Source: Ceratorhiza oryzae-sativae
Lineage: Eukaryota; Basidiomycota; Agaricomycetes; Cantharellales; Ceratobasidiaceae
DNA length: 64,000 nucleotides
NCBI GenBank assembly: GCA_030998015.1
Contig: JARWMV010000251.1
Span: 776,457 to 840,456, forward strand
Direction of reading: 5' to 3'
The notes below the pieces were generated by a model. That model had not been told where the DNA came from and did not search any database. It saw only the letters and a program-made list of their open reading frames with translations. Every line of letters begins with the position of its first letter. Positions within the stretch are counted from its first letter, which is position 1. Both the position numbers and the translations under genes were made by a program. Below, piece by piece: positions 33,239-46,756 of this stretch.

Positions 33239-36201
33239 ATGGAAGCTCCGCTGCCTGGAGCCACAGCGACAACTCCATTCAACCCCAACCAAGCACGCAG
33301 CTCTGTCACATCTCTTCTGCTCATCAGTATTGTTTTATTCCTGCTTAGTGGCGATGATTCGTCTCTACAGACCCAGAAAGGTTCGCGTCTCATAGTCTTG
33401 GTCAACGAAGGGCGTATCACCCACTACGTTCCGTAGAGGACACTCTCCGCTCTTTAGAATACCAGCATGGAAACTACACAGCTTGGCTAAATGGAACTGC
33501 TTCCAACTTTACGTTGGTAAGCGGACTCGCGTCCTTGAACGTTGAAAGCCTAATGAGATGCAGGAAGATACAACCAACCTTACCTCGCCTATCGTAAATG
33601 CTCTGCTGCATCCACGGCCACCAATCGATCTTTCCGAGCAATCGTACTACACGAATATCACAGGGTTTATCAACGGACCGGCGTCCTTCTATAACCTATC
33701 AGATACTCACTCTTCGAACGGGACACAGAACTGGAGCCGCATTGCCGGAGCACTGGTATCCAGTTTGAACCAGACGAAAGTACGGTCCAAGCTAGGTGAT
33801 TTTGACTGGCTGGGTATCGATAAGATTGCCGGCAATGTGCGGGAGCAAAAGCTGGATAGTCCCCTTGCGTTTTCTTTCTTGACGGTGAGTTACGCCATCT
33901 CCACACGGTGTACAACACTAAAACCCAAAAAGGGCCATATCGATTTTGTTAATTCGAAGGATGATGTGCTTGTCAACTATCAGCTGGACGGCGTGCACTT
34001 TTATGAATACGGTGCAATATATGGGCTTATGGAGCCTCGTGGGTACGCAACTCGATAACTTTAATGCGGAAATCTTAACTTTCTGGCATACCAGTCTCGA
34101 CCCTGATATCCGTCAACTTTCCCCGCTGGTACCAGCTAAATTTCAAAACCTCACGGCGTATGCCATCAAGGACGAGCTCGAACGCCAGATTCACATTTTG
34201 CAAGACAGGATCAAGAATCCTAGAACTGAAGGGCAATCCGAAGGTACGCAAAGCTCCTCTCAGTTGACATAACATTAGAGATTGTTCACGTGGAACAGAC
34301 AGCAACTCCGTTACCAACTGCTCTTTCCAGTTATACGCACATATCAAACCATCCAACTTCCCCGCTTATCTTATGAAAGAACTTGAGGCCGAGACAGAAG
34401 ATCCTACAGGGGTGCGGACCGTTAAGCGACCACCGCTCCAACTGGATGGTTTGATCCTAAGTCCGGATTGTGCAGTTGCATTGAAGTTCAATGAGGCAGT
34501 TGGCATGCAGTAAGATATTACCCGGTGGTACCGATATCCTATTCTAAATTCCAGGCAGGGCGACCATATTTTGGCATAAATCTACGACATGTGCGTCCGA
34601 ACCATGGGTTGTCCGTTGCACAACGACCCATAACTCCATATTTCAGACTCTTTTGTAGCATCGCTGTGCTACTTTATCATCCTCAATCTTCTTGTCCGAC
34701 AAATGGAAATGTCCCGTACGCCCTCGTCCATCGCCAAGATATCTCGGTGGACATTTGCTTCTCAAGCGATTGCAGACGCATACTCATTTGTCGGGGTGAG
34801 TATGATCCTCAGCTCAGACCCCTCACTCAATCTCATCTCAGCTTGCTTCGGGTATAGCATGTTACGGTTGGAATTGTCTCGGAGAGCCGATCGTCATTGT
34901 CTATCATTGCACCGGGTTTCTTGGCAGCGGCGTTGTTCCTCGTATTCGAAGTGGTATGTCCTCGACCCTTGCGATTTACACCACCATCCTAACGCTTTGC
35001 TTTAGCGCTTTTCGATGCTCATCCATCAAATTCAAGGCCCAGAAGACGCGGTAATGCGAACACCGGCTACGCCAGAAACGCCAAATACAACCAACCCTGC
35101 AATAACTTCGGATTCAGCAATGGCTGTGCCACCCCCGCCCAGTCAAGCAGAGCGAATTGAGAGTACTTTGGCAAGACTGAGACATGCGTTTGGTGTTATA
35201 CAGTCATTTACGAATAGCATGACGGATCCAGACTCGAAATTTTGTGAGTTTCGTAATTGATAACACCCATCGTACACGAGGCTCATCGAGATGTGGGCGA
35301 TAGGGGTCATGATACTGTTCGCGTTCCTATTCCTCGTTCAAATCACGGTATCCCCCCGGCTGGTACTCTACGCTATCGGCGCCTTGTACTCGTTTTGGGT
35401 TCCTCAGATCGTCCGAAATGTCAAGCGAGGAACGCGCAAGGCTCTGCAAAAGCGTTATGTGATTGGCACTACGTTATGCCGGCTGTTCTTTCCCCTGTGT
35501 GAGTCTGCTCATGGGTGTCCTTATCAAGAATCGATCTACAATTTTTGAGCCAGATATCTTTTTGTGCCCAGGGAACGTCTTATTTGTGGAGCGGCAACGT
35601 GGGTCGTTTCAAATTGGCTAGGATGAGTTTGTGTGATCAACTCCGTCATTCGTTTAGCTTGGATTTGGGTTGTGGCTGGCTGGGCATTGTTGCAGTGTGT
35701 CGTGTTAGTCGGGCAGGAGTACCTCGGACCGAGTTTCTTCCTCCCCAAAGGTGTAAGTGGCCGCCTACGGGAGTAAAAACATATGCTAACTCGTTTTACT
35801 CTTAGCTCGTGCAAGTCGAGTTATACGATTGGCATCCGCCGCTCGCTCGCCCGGACGCCGAGGCGCCAGGTGCTTCCCTTGGAGACTGCGCCATATGCAT
35901 GGATGATATCATACTGCCAAGCTCGGATATTGGGGGAACAAAAGAGTCCTCGTCGCTCCTTGTGGGCGTGGGCACCAAGCGTGTATATGCTATTGCACCC
36001 TGCCACCATATGTTTGTAAGCTTAAAATGCCACAATCACTTGATCAATACTAACAAGGCACTACACAGCATACAAAGTGTCTCGAGCGCTGGCTTGCTAT
36101 CAAGGTTAGTGTGCTGCTTTCCCGAGGATGTTCGCGTACTTAAACGACCTATATGACAGAATATATGTCCACAATGTCGAAGATCTTTACCACCCTTGTA
36201 G
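33239..36201 (+). CDS. dsc1: Dsc E3 ubiquitin ligase subunit 1 / Tul1-like transmembrane RING-H2 protein
   Basis: Membrane E3 ligase of the Golgi/endosome Dsc complex, which ubiquitinates membrane proteins and, in some fungi, triggers SREBP cleavage. A signal anchor (SLLLISIVLFLL) lies near residues 25-36. It is followed by a lumenal domain with several N-glycosylation sequons (NYTAW, NGTAS, NFTL, NLTS). Multiple hydrophobic segments follow from about 34640: SLCYFIILNLLVRQ, the ASQAIADAY region and MILFAFLFLVQI near 35310. The C-terminal RING-H2 has CAICMDD near 35890, APCHHMFHTKCLERW near 36000-36095 and CPQCRRSLPPL at the end, stop at 36199. About ten introns join in frame. The RING is complete, so the ligase should be active. 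The family usually ends with this RING, as here. Confidence 0.87.
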
Positions 36202-36386
36202 TTGCTCTCCCGTTCACCAAATTCAATTTGCTCATTTCAAAAATTCGTTTATTGTGACACCCAGTTTCTCGGACGCGCCCCCTTTCCGTAACAAACTTTA
36301 AAGGAGACTTGGATTAAACTATCAACAGGGCGATCCAGATTGCGCGGTTCCTTTTCCAGAGCTAGGCTGAAGCTCATTCTGCAAGG

Positions 36387-38056
36387 TCAACCTGGCAAAA
36401 CTGTACAACCATACCGTGTGAGCCGCTTCAGGGAGAACTGCTGGACATCTCTGTCGCAAGACTGAATTTGCTTGTGCCTGCCCAGAGGGTTGGTCCGAAT
36501 TGGTTCTTCATCGCCTATCGGCCCATCTCCATTTAATGAGCCATGGTAATGCCGAACCAGTATCGGCGAGAGCCACGCGAAAAGACTGTAGGCGATCGCC
36601 CACATTGATAGAGTGCCTATATGCGCCAAGTTAGGACACTGACTCAACGTTCGCCCATATTTGGTTTGGACTTATCCACAAAACTGAGGTGATGAGGCTT
36701 CCCCACGGCTTGCGTTGATAAACCGGACACAAATTGCCCATGTCAAATGCTGGTGGATAGTGATTCGACTCCTGGATAATAGGAAGCGTGATATTGTTGA
36801 CTGGCGAGTTGGTTCTTGTCAACGCCTGCGCTCATGTCAGATTGGCGTCGCTCAACGCGCTAGACGTAAGTGATCCTGCAACGCCAATCGTACGATTCAA
36901 GAATCTCTGCGAATAAATCTCATCCAAATGTTGAAACTCTTGCGTGGGGCGGATAGCTGCATTAAAAGCAGCTTTATTAATGGATATATTCTCGCTGGCG
37001 ATACGGCCAACGTCTATGCTGACCAGAAATGAAGAGCGGTATTTCAATCCTACTGCAAACACACAAGATGGCGACGTACTATAAAGTATCCCGCAGGGCG
37101 ATTAACAAGTTACCTGCCGGATGAAAGGACAATTAGGATAATGAAGACGGCTGACAGCTTTTTGCCATACATTCTCAGCCACGATAGATGTAAGTGTTGT
37201 TCTTATGTAGCATAGATGATATGAGCTTAGCGTTGTCATCCCAGTCGGTTGTGAGTAGCCGTTGAGTAAAGATGTCTTCCGGGATAAGATGGTTTGGCTG
37301 GTCTGTTAAATCAGAACATTTCACGGCATCGATCCAGGTATACACTAGTAGCTTCAATATAGTATGTAAGTCTGCAGAAAGAATGTCCAATACCTCGACC
37401 ACGTTTGTTAGAGATGCCCGATCTGAACTGCTCCCCTTAAAGAGATCGCCTGCCGAGTAAGTTCCCTGAACCCAGTTGGAGAAGATGTAGCTCAAGATGG
37501 TGTCCTTTTCATGGAAGTTAAAATTAGTTTGAGGTGGAGATGTCGTCGGGAGCATAAGATTCCGAGGGAGCTTCTTGGCTTGTTACAGTAAAGCTTCATC
37601 TGATGAAATATGTCTGAGCGATAATCCGAAAAATGTAACCCTACGCTGGAGCGAATGCTACTTACCCGAACCTCGATCGCATCCTTCAGAGGTTCTAACC
37701 AGAGGTCCATGTTTTGAACTCGGCAACCGTCAAGAGGATTAGCTTGATAATGCATGCTCTGGTCGAAATATGCCGCGGCATTCGGCGTTGTTCCACCAAA
37801 GCTGTCAAAGTAATCTGCTACCTATTATGCACATGCTTCGTGGTGGAGAATTCAACTTACAGCAAGTAAATAAAGCCAAAGAGGGGTTGGTCTTCAAAGC
37901 TACGCTGCGATCCAGCTGCGCCTCTTGACACAGCCCAGGCCGGGTTCGAATCCTAAGCGACTGGGGTATGCTGCTTGGGGGCCACCAGTGGTCATAGTCT
38001 GTCGCATTTGGATCCTTACTCAAAATGGTGACAGGGTCATAACCACCGAGTATCAC
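36387..38056 (-). CDS. Uncharacterised membrane protein of Agaricomycete type
   Basis: Read on the minus strand as exons near 38056-37860, 37815-37680, 37560-37175, 37165-37075, 37060-36832, 36822-36670 and 36620-36387. The ectodomain-like part has YDPVTILSKDPNATDYDHWWP near 38035 and YFDQSMHYQANPLDGCRV near 37770. It also has VLDILSADLHTILKLLVYTW near 37380 and N-glycosylation sites. Near the C-terminus a YQRKPWGSLI motif leads into a hydrophobic segment (MWAIAYSLFAWLSPILV near 36580) and a basic tail. I recognise this as a family repeated in Agaricomycete genomes with no known function. The 5' end is unsure: a membrane anchor is expected upstream, and weak hydrophobic frames exist at 38060-38257. 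Some introns lack clean borders, so the gene may be degraded. Confidence 0.5.
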
Positions 38057-39736
38057 TGGTTACATCTTGGCCAAGGTGAACGAGTATATCGCTTCAACAA
38101 AACAGCCTATCATTCTCAGCGAAGTAATCAAAATAAATAAATAGAAGTGATGCAGAAAATTGTGCGTATATGCTTGAGAAGATATGGCTGTTGAAGGATA
38201 CGAAAGCGTTAAATGCGTTGGCGCACGCATTGCTCCTTGGGGGTGGTACAATCTCATGATGAGACCTTGACTTATCTACGCAAACATACATTTGGTGGAA
38301 CCAGTATAGATCCGGCCCCATCAGTGGCAAGGGTTGTTGGGCCATTCCCCATCATATTTTGGGGTACTGACGGGTTCCTAAATATTGCAAGGGTTTTGCT
38401 TGGGTAAATTGAAAACAACGTTGAATTTTGAGGATATCCTACTTCCGGACACGATGTCCACCCTAGTCTTATGCATGTCTTGACGGAAGACCTAGCCGGT
38501 AATCCTTGTAAGGTAAATAGAAATACGTACGAGCACCATCACATGTTTCATCTCTTAGTATGGCTCAAACGTGACCCACGAGTGTACTGCTCCCAATGGC
38601 TCCAGGTGCGCTATTCTGATGGCACTCGGAAAATGAGGCCACATTGGCCGTGATTGGCTGTGCAATCGAAACTGTCAAGACCTCGCGTGACATCTATGTC
38701 GAGAGCTTCTCGATGTGAACGAGGCTACCCACGTGTGATACTTGCATCACATAGCCGTCGAGGTTCTTATATAATAAGCCACTCTCGAATATTAAACGGC
38801 TAACTACCAATATTGTTTGTAAAAGACCTCTTTTATTCAACCTACCTCTAAATCTAGTTTCTGGGCCTTACCCACAGCACGCTGATGAAATGGTCTTACT
38901 CGCGGCTCAAGGTGGGGGGGGGGGTAAGCAAAATATTGGTGATTGCATTTGACACTGCATCTATTCGTTGGCCCGATTGTCGCGGTAGAATCTCAAGATA
39001 CTGCTTCGTAATCAAACCGCGACTCATAACTTGTACTGCAGGTATCACCATCGAATTTATCGGTTGGGTAAGACCCCAACATCTTCGGAACTGGCTAGAA
39101 AGATTGCTGAGGGCAAAAACTAGTGATATCTCCCACCGAGAATCAACAGAATTGATGCAATCACTAAGGGAGCAGCATTATGCATGGCTAATAGCATCGA
39201 CACGGAAGTGCACAGCTTATATACTTCATATTGGCACTTTGTCTCTGATCGAGAACATTACAGCAGCCGCATGCGATCACAACGACAGCGCTCTATCACA
39301 GTAGCTAAATGTCGAGCCATGATTCAACTATTTCCAAGTAACGACATAGCTATAATAGCATGAGACTGTAGTCCTTCCGCGCTATTCCTCATCATCGAAC
39401 TATGGCCTTGAAGAGTTGAAAGCTGTCTTGTTTTTTTCCTTTTAGTCGAGCCTCGTCCCTCTGAGGAGTTCAAGCGCTTTGAAAATGCCTGAGGGGGTGA
39501 GGCAGATATGTTTGAGAAAGTATGTGTGTTCTGAGGGGATGATCGCCCTAGAGTAGGTGCTCGAGCATATTCTATTGACCCTGATACGGGCGAGGTGATT
39601 GAAACGGGCCTACGTGCAAAGGGCTCGGCTGATTGTGGATTCTGTGGTTGAGAAACAGCCGAAGGCTCCTGGAACTCAGTACATCTTGCACGGCGAACTG
39701 AACCTGTGGGGAATCAATAAGGGCACATTTATACAA
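38057..39736. other. Intergenic region, no supported gene
   Basis: About 1.7 kb. Open frame 38885-39304 (139 residues) has no domain. A run of eleven G near 38915 is notable. The segment 38330-38410 is rich in short gggtt/gggt motifs. Confidence 0.45.
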
Positions 39737-41359
39737 CTATACACGCTTTATCTCACCGCCGATAACCGCTTTCTGCTTGCAAACACTAAACACTCGGGAG
39801 TCAGGAGTACTGACATCGGAATTGGCAGCGAAAGCATGGTTAGGCTGATTGAGGGTTGCGAAAAGACGACCATCCAGGGGATCCTCTGCTCGAGCTCCAC
39901 TTTCCGGCTCTTGAGAGTCTTCGGATATATGCGTAAGACTATCGGGCTCTGGAGGTGGAGACAGGGTGGTTGATTGGGACTCGCTCTCAGTTTGAAATGG
40001 GGCGATTGAAGAGCACAAATGAGAGTTATCCATTTCTGTAGAGCCATTGCCGGGAATATGTTCCATCGCTGGTGGTGTTGACAAGGATCCCCAAGGTGCA
40101 ACGTCTTCGCCGGGGTCCCCTTCTTCGACCGGCGAGTACTGAGGAATAGGCGGTGGCACCTTGTCGACTATAGCCCCCAAATCGGCTGAGGTGTTTGCGG
40201 CAGATGCATATTGTGCGTCTCCACGCGCCGAGTCTGCCGGACGGGATGAGAGCAGGGTACGCACCTCCTGTTGATGCAAGGACAATACAGCCAACCAGTC
40301 GTCTCTGCAATTCTGTATGTCTCCTTTCATGCGTCCAACTACATCTTCAAGAAGCTTTCTCCGCGCTTGATCCCTAATATCAAAGAACCCAGCCATACCA
40401 GCTAAAGTCGCCTGTGTCTGTGCCTCGCATAACTTTTCTAGTTCAAGTCTCGTATCCCGGGCAGTGCGCAGTGATTCGCTTTGCAGCCGTTCTACTCCAA
40501 TTTTGGTTTCAAGGTTTGCGTTGGCTATTTCGGTAGGGATCGCCTGTAAGAGTGGGATCGTCGGAGAAAGGGCAAGAACGGCGGAGTGCGTTTGAGTTAT
40601 GCGGTCCATAAGCTCGGCAATCTTCTGTAAACGCGACAACCGTTAGCATCAGGCAGTACCGCCTATAGATAGATGGAAGTTCTCGTATTCGAGGTGCACG
40701 TACCAATTGGTTGGATACGCACAGTTGGGATAACCCGTGAATCGCTGCGGCTTGCGTACCCAACGAAGCCTCGAGATTCGCTATCCGTACCGAGGCAGCC
40801 TCGAGGGAAGATGTATGCGCTATATTTGCCTCGCATACGTTCGTCATCGCTTGCTTCACTATCCATAGCGCGTGGTCAGCCTAAAAATAGTAGGGTTGGC
40901 CGTTCCTCTCAAAAAGGGAACTGATTGGTAGCCTCTTCAGCCACTCGCTGAATGCGCCAGAAACCAACACTTGCTTCGATTGATGCCATTACTTATTTAC
41001 TCACCCGCAGTCTGAACCTGCTTCAATATCTCACCCTGAGCTTCCTCTACTCCCCGGGCCGCCTCGGCGACCTCTCGGCGTGCGTTGGCAGCTTCGTCAG
41101 CCACACGCTCCACCCGGTCGGACAGCTGTTGCAGTGCCGCTTTCGCGTCGCCAAGCATAAGCCGAGCCGATACGGCGCTGCGATCCAACGGACCCGTAGC
41201 TGGAAGCGAAATGGAGATAGATGGCGAGCGCTGAAGGGTGGTGTCTGGATCGGGCGTTGAAGAAATGGAAGATGACCCTGGTGGGCGGATGTAGTCCCAG
41301 AGGCCGCCTCTTTTGCGGCCGGCTGTGCCTTCGACAGCCACTTGTACAGAATTAGACAT
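39737..41359 (-). CDS. Coiled-coil protein of unknown function
   Basis: ATG at 41357-41359 (MSNSVQVAVEG). The first exon has a Ser/Pro-rich head and a strong heptad region (LQQLSDRVERVADEAANARR near 41130) that ends near 41009. Further coiled-coil follows at about 40850-40740 (VRIANLEASLGTQAAAIHGL), then from 40625 a long helical region (LQSESLRTARDTRLELEKL, DQARRKLLEDVVGRM). From about 40250 the tail is acidic and Pro/Ser-rich, probably disordered. Exon 1 to exon 2 joining is not resolved. No known family recognised. A structural or scaffold role is only a guess from the coiled coils. Confidence 0.5.
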
Positions 41360-44300
41360 TGATTGTAGTGCTTGCCGCGTCTAAACTCTATCGGATAACG
41401 TCGTGTGGTAGTCGCGAACGAAATCAAGTCTGCTTCCGTCCGCCCGCCACGGAAGGGCCGAGCAAGCGCCGAGGCGCCACAACGCCGGGTGTTGAAGCCA
41501 AGCTTAGCACTATTGCCGCCTAGAGATATCCTCTCCACGATGAGTATCTAATTCATTTCTTTTAATGAAATACCAAAATTTCCCAGAGCATTTCTTCATA
41601 TATATGGGCAGCGTAAGGAGATAATTACGCACCAATGCGCATTCCGCCACGACAAAGCTACCGATTTCGTGAGCAGTACGTTACGGATCAAAGGGGCCTG
41701 AACTGATGAAACCTTGCACAACTGACAGGGTTGGGAGAATAGAGTGGACGTTGATGTACACGGTAGGCACATACTAGCCACTAGGAGGATTAGGCCAGGT
41801 AAAACAACACCCCTGGCACAACGAAGATCATTCCTTCAACTGCGCCCATGCGAGTATTGAAATGCCCAGGCCAAAAGTCTAATGCAGATGCCGCTTCACA
41901 CCCAGTGTGCGTCTCGACCCCCTAAGTGTCATCAAGGTCCGTTTAACCCCCAGCTGCTATCACATGGCTACTGAGATGTTGAGCGTACTACATCACATTT
42001 TCCCGACGCATTGCCATATCAGTTCGTTCGTATCTTCCTAATCTGGTATATTATTTAAATTAACACGATCTAGTTGCTTCTTCTGGCTCGATTCGCAGAT
42101 GCGCTCTTGCCTCTCCTCTTGCCGTACTGCGTCGCTCACTCACAAATGCACACAATACCCCTAACGACCACGAAACAAAAGATGCTCCACTCCACCTCGG
42201 AACGCACAAATCTCCATCCCACGCCGCAGCCCCACTCGACCATCCAAGCTTCATGAAGGCCTGAGAAGTGTCATCCAAGCGCGCTCCCGCATATCTACCT
42301 TGTGACCGGCCTTCCTTTTCTCATTCCTAGGCCCTGGCACGCATATACAGCCAGCTAATGCAGGGTCAGAACGGACGTGATCGAGTCGTGTGAGAGAACG
42401 GGGAGTGGGAATCGGGGCGTACTGAATCACCGACGGCGGACATCCAAGCTACCTGCAAGGTTTGTTCCCCAGGTCGCCCCAGGGCAAATGTGCAAGGGGC
42501 ATGGGGGGATGGTAGTGTCGCTTAGTATGGCGTGCCTAGGGTCGGGACCGGGAACCCGAAGACCGACGCTGTTGAGCAACTGGCGCACCAGAACCTAGAT
42601 TAGAACCACGAGTCGCGATCGATACACGCGCCCATCGACATTCAGCGTACTCTCCTTCCGTGTAGATCCGCTTAAAAACATATAGGAGACATTGCAACAA
42701 GAATTAAATTAGATGGGACGGCTAGTCGGACGAGGGTGTCTTCGCGATCATGTGGCCACATTTGGCCCGGTAAATAAGCGCGGTCCGGTCTCGGTGTTTA
42801 GACGTCAAGCTTGGCGGATCGTAAAACAGGTTCCTGTATTCGTTACAATCTGATGCGAAGAAAGTGGCCAAGTGGAACACAATGATTCCGACACGGAACT
42901 GAAGCCAAAGCCGTGTGGTGCGTGTGCGAGAGAATATGGACAATATCCCACCACAGATCGACAATGAGATTATCAGATTACAGGTGAATTGCCAAGGATG
43001 AACGTCCGACTCGACGCCGAAGCATCGAGGCTCCGAAACTCTCTTCTTAATTACCAAATTACCAAAGCCTCGACGTGTAATGGGGATCATGCGCAAGGTG
43101 CCCCGCCTCGTGTGTGTGTGTGTGTATGTGTGTACGCGTGCATGCTGCAAGCCCAAGAATACAATACATCCCAGACCCATCGTTCTCTGCTTCTCCTCCG
43201 AGGCTCCAAGATGCCATAGAGAACCCTCCAGCGAAATGCCCTCAACACAGCAAGGCGTTGAGGCGGATGTATGCGTAGATGAACGGCCCAGCTGGCCATC
43301 CGGCAGACTAACAATAGCAACACTGGCCTATCGCCCGCTTACAATCCGGCGTGGCTGGCCGCAGATCTTCTCGACAAAAATCGACTCAGTCAACCTATCA
43401 GGGAGAGATCAACAAAGACACTCGACGAACCCAGCCTCCCTGTTTTGCGGAAGAACGACCTGGCCACGCTCAGCATATCTGCTCTCCAACAAAAGGGGGG
43501 CCAGACGTCCAATCACCTCAGCGGCCACACCTGCTCGGCGGGGATAGCGAAATCATCGGAAAATACCACGCACACAATTCGCTCATCCCATGCAAGAAAG
43601 GACCTCTCACACGCACAACGAGAGAATTCGAAGAAAGGACACACACATACACACACCAGTACCAAAACAGCCCAAGCCGCCCACCTTGAGGCTTCCCGAC
43701 ACCAGCCACACCAATCTGCCGTCTAATAATAGACCGAAGATCATTCCAACATAATCTAGATCGACGTATGACGAGAGTGGAAAGAGAAGAGAAGCACGCC
43801 AGTGACTCAATGATAACTCGTGCACCGAACAACGAACACACATGTCTGTATTGTGCTATTTTTATCTATCCAGCCTTTCAATCATGTCACCGCCCAAGCT
43901 TCGATTATATGAAAAGCACTACGTTAGATAGACAGGCGCCCATGTATCGTGAGCCAAACTGGCGCTCGCGAGCACGGCCCGAACGGACGCCGAGAAAGGG
44001 ATGATTGACGATCCGACGTCGAAGGTGGAGGGATCGACGAGCGGGAGAAGCTTGTCGAGCACGTAAATAACACCTATTAATACTCTCGAGAGCTCCGGAA
44101 TCGTGAGAGTGACAGACCAGCCGGGTTGATCGCATGAGTTGCAAGCGTACTATATATATATGACGATCACCAGCCGGAAAAATCAAGCTGAGAATGAAAG
44201 AACCAACAACGAAGCACGGGAGAAGCTCATTGCGCAGCCCTTCTTGGTGAAGAATTAAAAACCAGACGAAGGAACCTTAATTGACTCCGCTGAAAACACA

Positions 44301-45220
44301 AGTCAAGGTGGAGCTAGGATGAAACTAATCTTATTTCTTTTGTAATTGATCCGGGCACGCAGAAATGCCTTTGATAATTACCAACTACGGCACAGACCAC
44401 CGCCGGTCAGGGCGAAGCCAAACGAGGAAATCGAACGAGACTGGACATGGCCCACTTGTCATCGTACGAGCAAGCTGAAATCCCATCGTACCGTAACCGT
44501 TATCCCAGATCTATTCGCAGCGGCGATTCAGCCTCATCATCCACGCACGACCATTGATTCAACTCTAAAAAACCATTGACAATACAATAGTCTCACAATG
44601 CGCCTACCAGCGGTCTTGTGACGCAAGTCCCCAACAAAAAAAGTCGGCCAAGGAGGCTAGAACCCAATAAGATGGAAGTATGACGATAATCGTAAGCTTC
44701 AGTACGTACTCGAGGCAAACCCACTCGAGGCCGATCATTGGATTAGCCTTAGTCCGAGCGCCCCCCCGAAGAAACAATGCCACATGACCGCCCGTACCAC
44801 TCAGGCTCGGTTTGTTTGCCTAGCCTGGCAGTTGGCATCAAAGCCTAGCCAGTGACATCAGGCCCTCAAAGCATCAAGCCCTAGATAACATCTAGAAGCA
44901 AAAGAAAATGATGTGCATAACGAACAAGGACATAAGCTAATTACAACAAGTAAAAAAAGAAGACTATGAGAACACAGACGATGCCCAGTGTACAAGCAGC
45001 TAAACCCAGTATAAACAATCAAACGATACACTCGCAAGGAAACGCGATAAAGACAAAACAGAGCGGGGATTCATGGCGAGTGCAGGGAGTGAATAAATAG
45101 GTCACAAGCATGCGGGTACGAGAGGGAAAGAGGACGGAAAATGGAAGACGACGAATAGCGGTGATAGCCTAGATAGTGGGACGAGCATATGATGAGATAC
45201 GGTTTTTTTGGGGAGGTTGC
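41360..45220. other. Long intergenic region with microsatellites, no gene seen
   Basis: Nearly 3.9 kb. Contains a GT-rich microsatellite at about 43108-43130 and a CA-rich one at 43639-43660. A short TA run lies near 44151. Open frames (such as 43080-43547) overlap on both strands and carry no domain. Confidence 0.45.
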
Positions 45221-46756
45221 CTAGTCGAACGAGATTGATCGCAGCAGCTCATGGCTCGGAAGTGCACGCTCTAGGTCCTCAACACGCGCTAGGGCGTCAT
45301 GGGCGGAAAGGCCCGTCTCGAAGGCGTCGCACAAGTCCTGAATGATCGGCCGTAGATGATTGAATGGCATCTGTGAGAAAGAGCAAGGTCAGATGATGCC
45401 CACCATGAGCGCATGAGTGCAGCCAACTTACCTTGCCAAATACCAGATCGAGCGAATTGCCAACGGCGACCAGGTCGACGGCCACGCTCGCCTCCCACAT
45501 ATCGTCATCGACCACTCGGGAGAGGGCATTGAGCTCACGCAAGCGGAGCACAGACTCTTCCTCATCGTCGTCTGCCTCGTGCGTCACGTGCTGCTCACCC
45601 ATCGCGGATGCTTCGAGATCGTTGTCTCGCGTGCTCAATCGGCGCACGCGATGCAGGCCGCTGGTAGCAGTGAAATAATAGCGCACAGGGAAATCCCCGC
45701 GCGACCAAGCCACGGATGGCAGGTCCTCTGGTTCGGTTGATGGGGTGACAGGGGCTGAAGTGGATTTTCGGACAGGCGGGTTAGGGGGAGCAGTGGGGGC
45801 CAGACCAGTGTCCATCTGGATGTTATGCGGCCTGACCGCCTCTGCCAAGTTTGTAATCTGGTTCTCGTGCAAAAACGCCACACCCTGTACGTACAAGGCA
45901 AGAAAACAGGGTCAGTCAGAAAGAGGGGTTGATCGCCGAGATGCCAGACACGCACCTCCAGAACCTGTTTAGTATAGTCGATGCAATCTCGAACGTTTTC
46001 AAACGGGAGGCTCCACCAGTCGTGGAGACGTTCTGTCACAAGCGTGGCTCCGGTGGTGCGGTTGGCAACGGTGTGTTCGCGAATGTGGACGATGGGAATA
46101 GTGTGGTTCCATGGGTCGGAGCGCACGGGCTCGGCGTTCAAGAATCGCGCCAGGGCAAGGTGGTGCCGGTGAGCATCGGACGTGCCGATGCGCTGCAGGG
46201 TCTGGATGGCCGCATCGTTGAGGGGGGAAGCCGGGCGAGGTGGGAGCGCGCCTTCGGGTGACATTGCGTTCGAGAACTGAAACGCTGTTAGCCACTGATA
46301 CCCGAGTGCGGGGTAGCGTGCACCTACCCTGCGCATCACTTTGGGCGTATCACAGTGCTCGACACCAGCGAGATCGCCGGCGTTGGACAGGCGACGCGCA
46401 TGCTGAAAGTGGTCGCTGAGCGAAGAGGCACTCGAGGCGCAGGGAGAGAGCCCGACATCCTCGTCGTCGTCGTCGTCAAAGATCACTGGGTGGTGGAGCG
46501 GGCCGTCGTCGTCGTCGTCGTCAGACTGGCAATCGCAGTCTGGGTCGTTGCACGAGCTGGACGGGAGATAGTCGCAGGAGGGGTAGCTCGAGCTCGCGTA
46601 GCTCTTGGTGGAGGCCGAGTCGTACGAGTAGTCGGCATAGGACATGCGCTCGAGCGGGGCGCCAAAGTGGACGTCGGGGAGGGTTCCGTCGGAGGCAACG
46701 CTGACGGCGTCGTCGTCGACGGTGCGCAGCGGGGCGAACGAGTCGAGGGCAGCCAT
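45221..46756 (-). CDS. Kinase-like protein, probable pseudokinase
   Basis: ATG at 46754-46756 (MAALDSFAPLRTVDDDA) and TAG at 45221. The N-terminal half has Tyr/Ser-rich and Asp runs (six D near 46510 and five D near 46465). The middle resembles the C-lobe of a kinase family common in basidiomycetes: DWWSLPFENVRDCIDYTKQVLE near 46000, GVAFLHENQITNLAE near 45870, and VAWSRGDFPVRYYF near 45700. The end (MPFNHLRPIIQDLCDAFE near 45350) matches the helical tail. Where relatives carry the HRD catalytic loop, this protein has no HRD, and no DFG was found. Introns near 46270-46320, 45895-45950 and 45371-45433 join in frame. Likely a binding or regulatory protein rather than an enzyme. Confidence 0.65.

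Noticed and set aside
37930..37955. B-box-like GGGTTCGAATCC that might mark a tRNA
   Set aside because: No A box or cloverleaf upstream, and it lies within the exon of the minus-strand membrane protein gene.
38885..39304. 139-residue frame as a gene
   Set aside because: Contains a long G run and no family motif, and no introns or neighbouring exons extend it.
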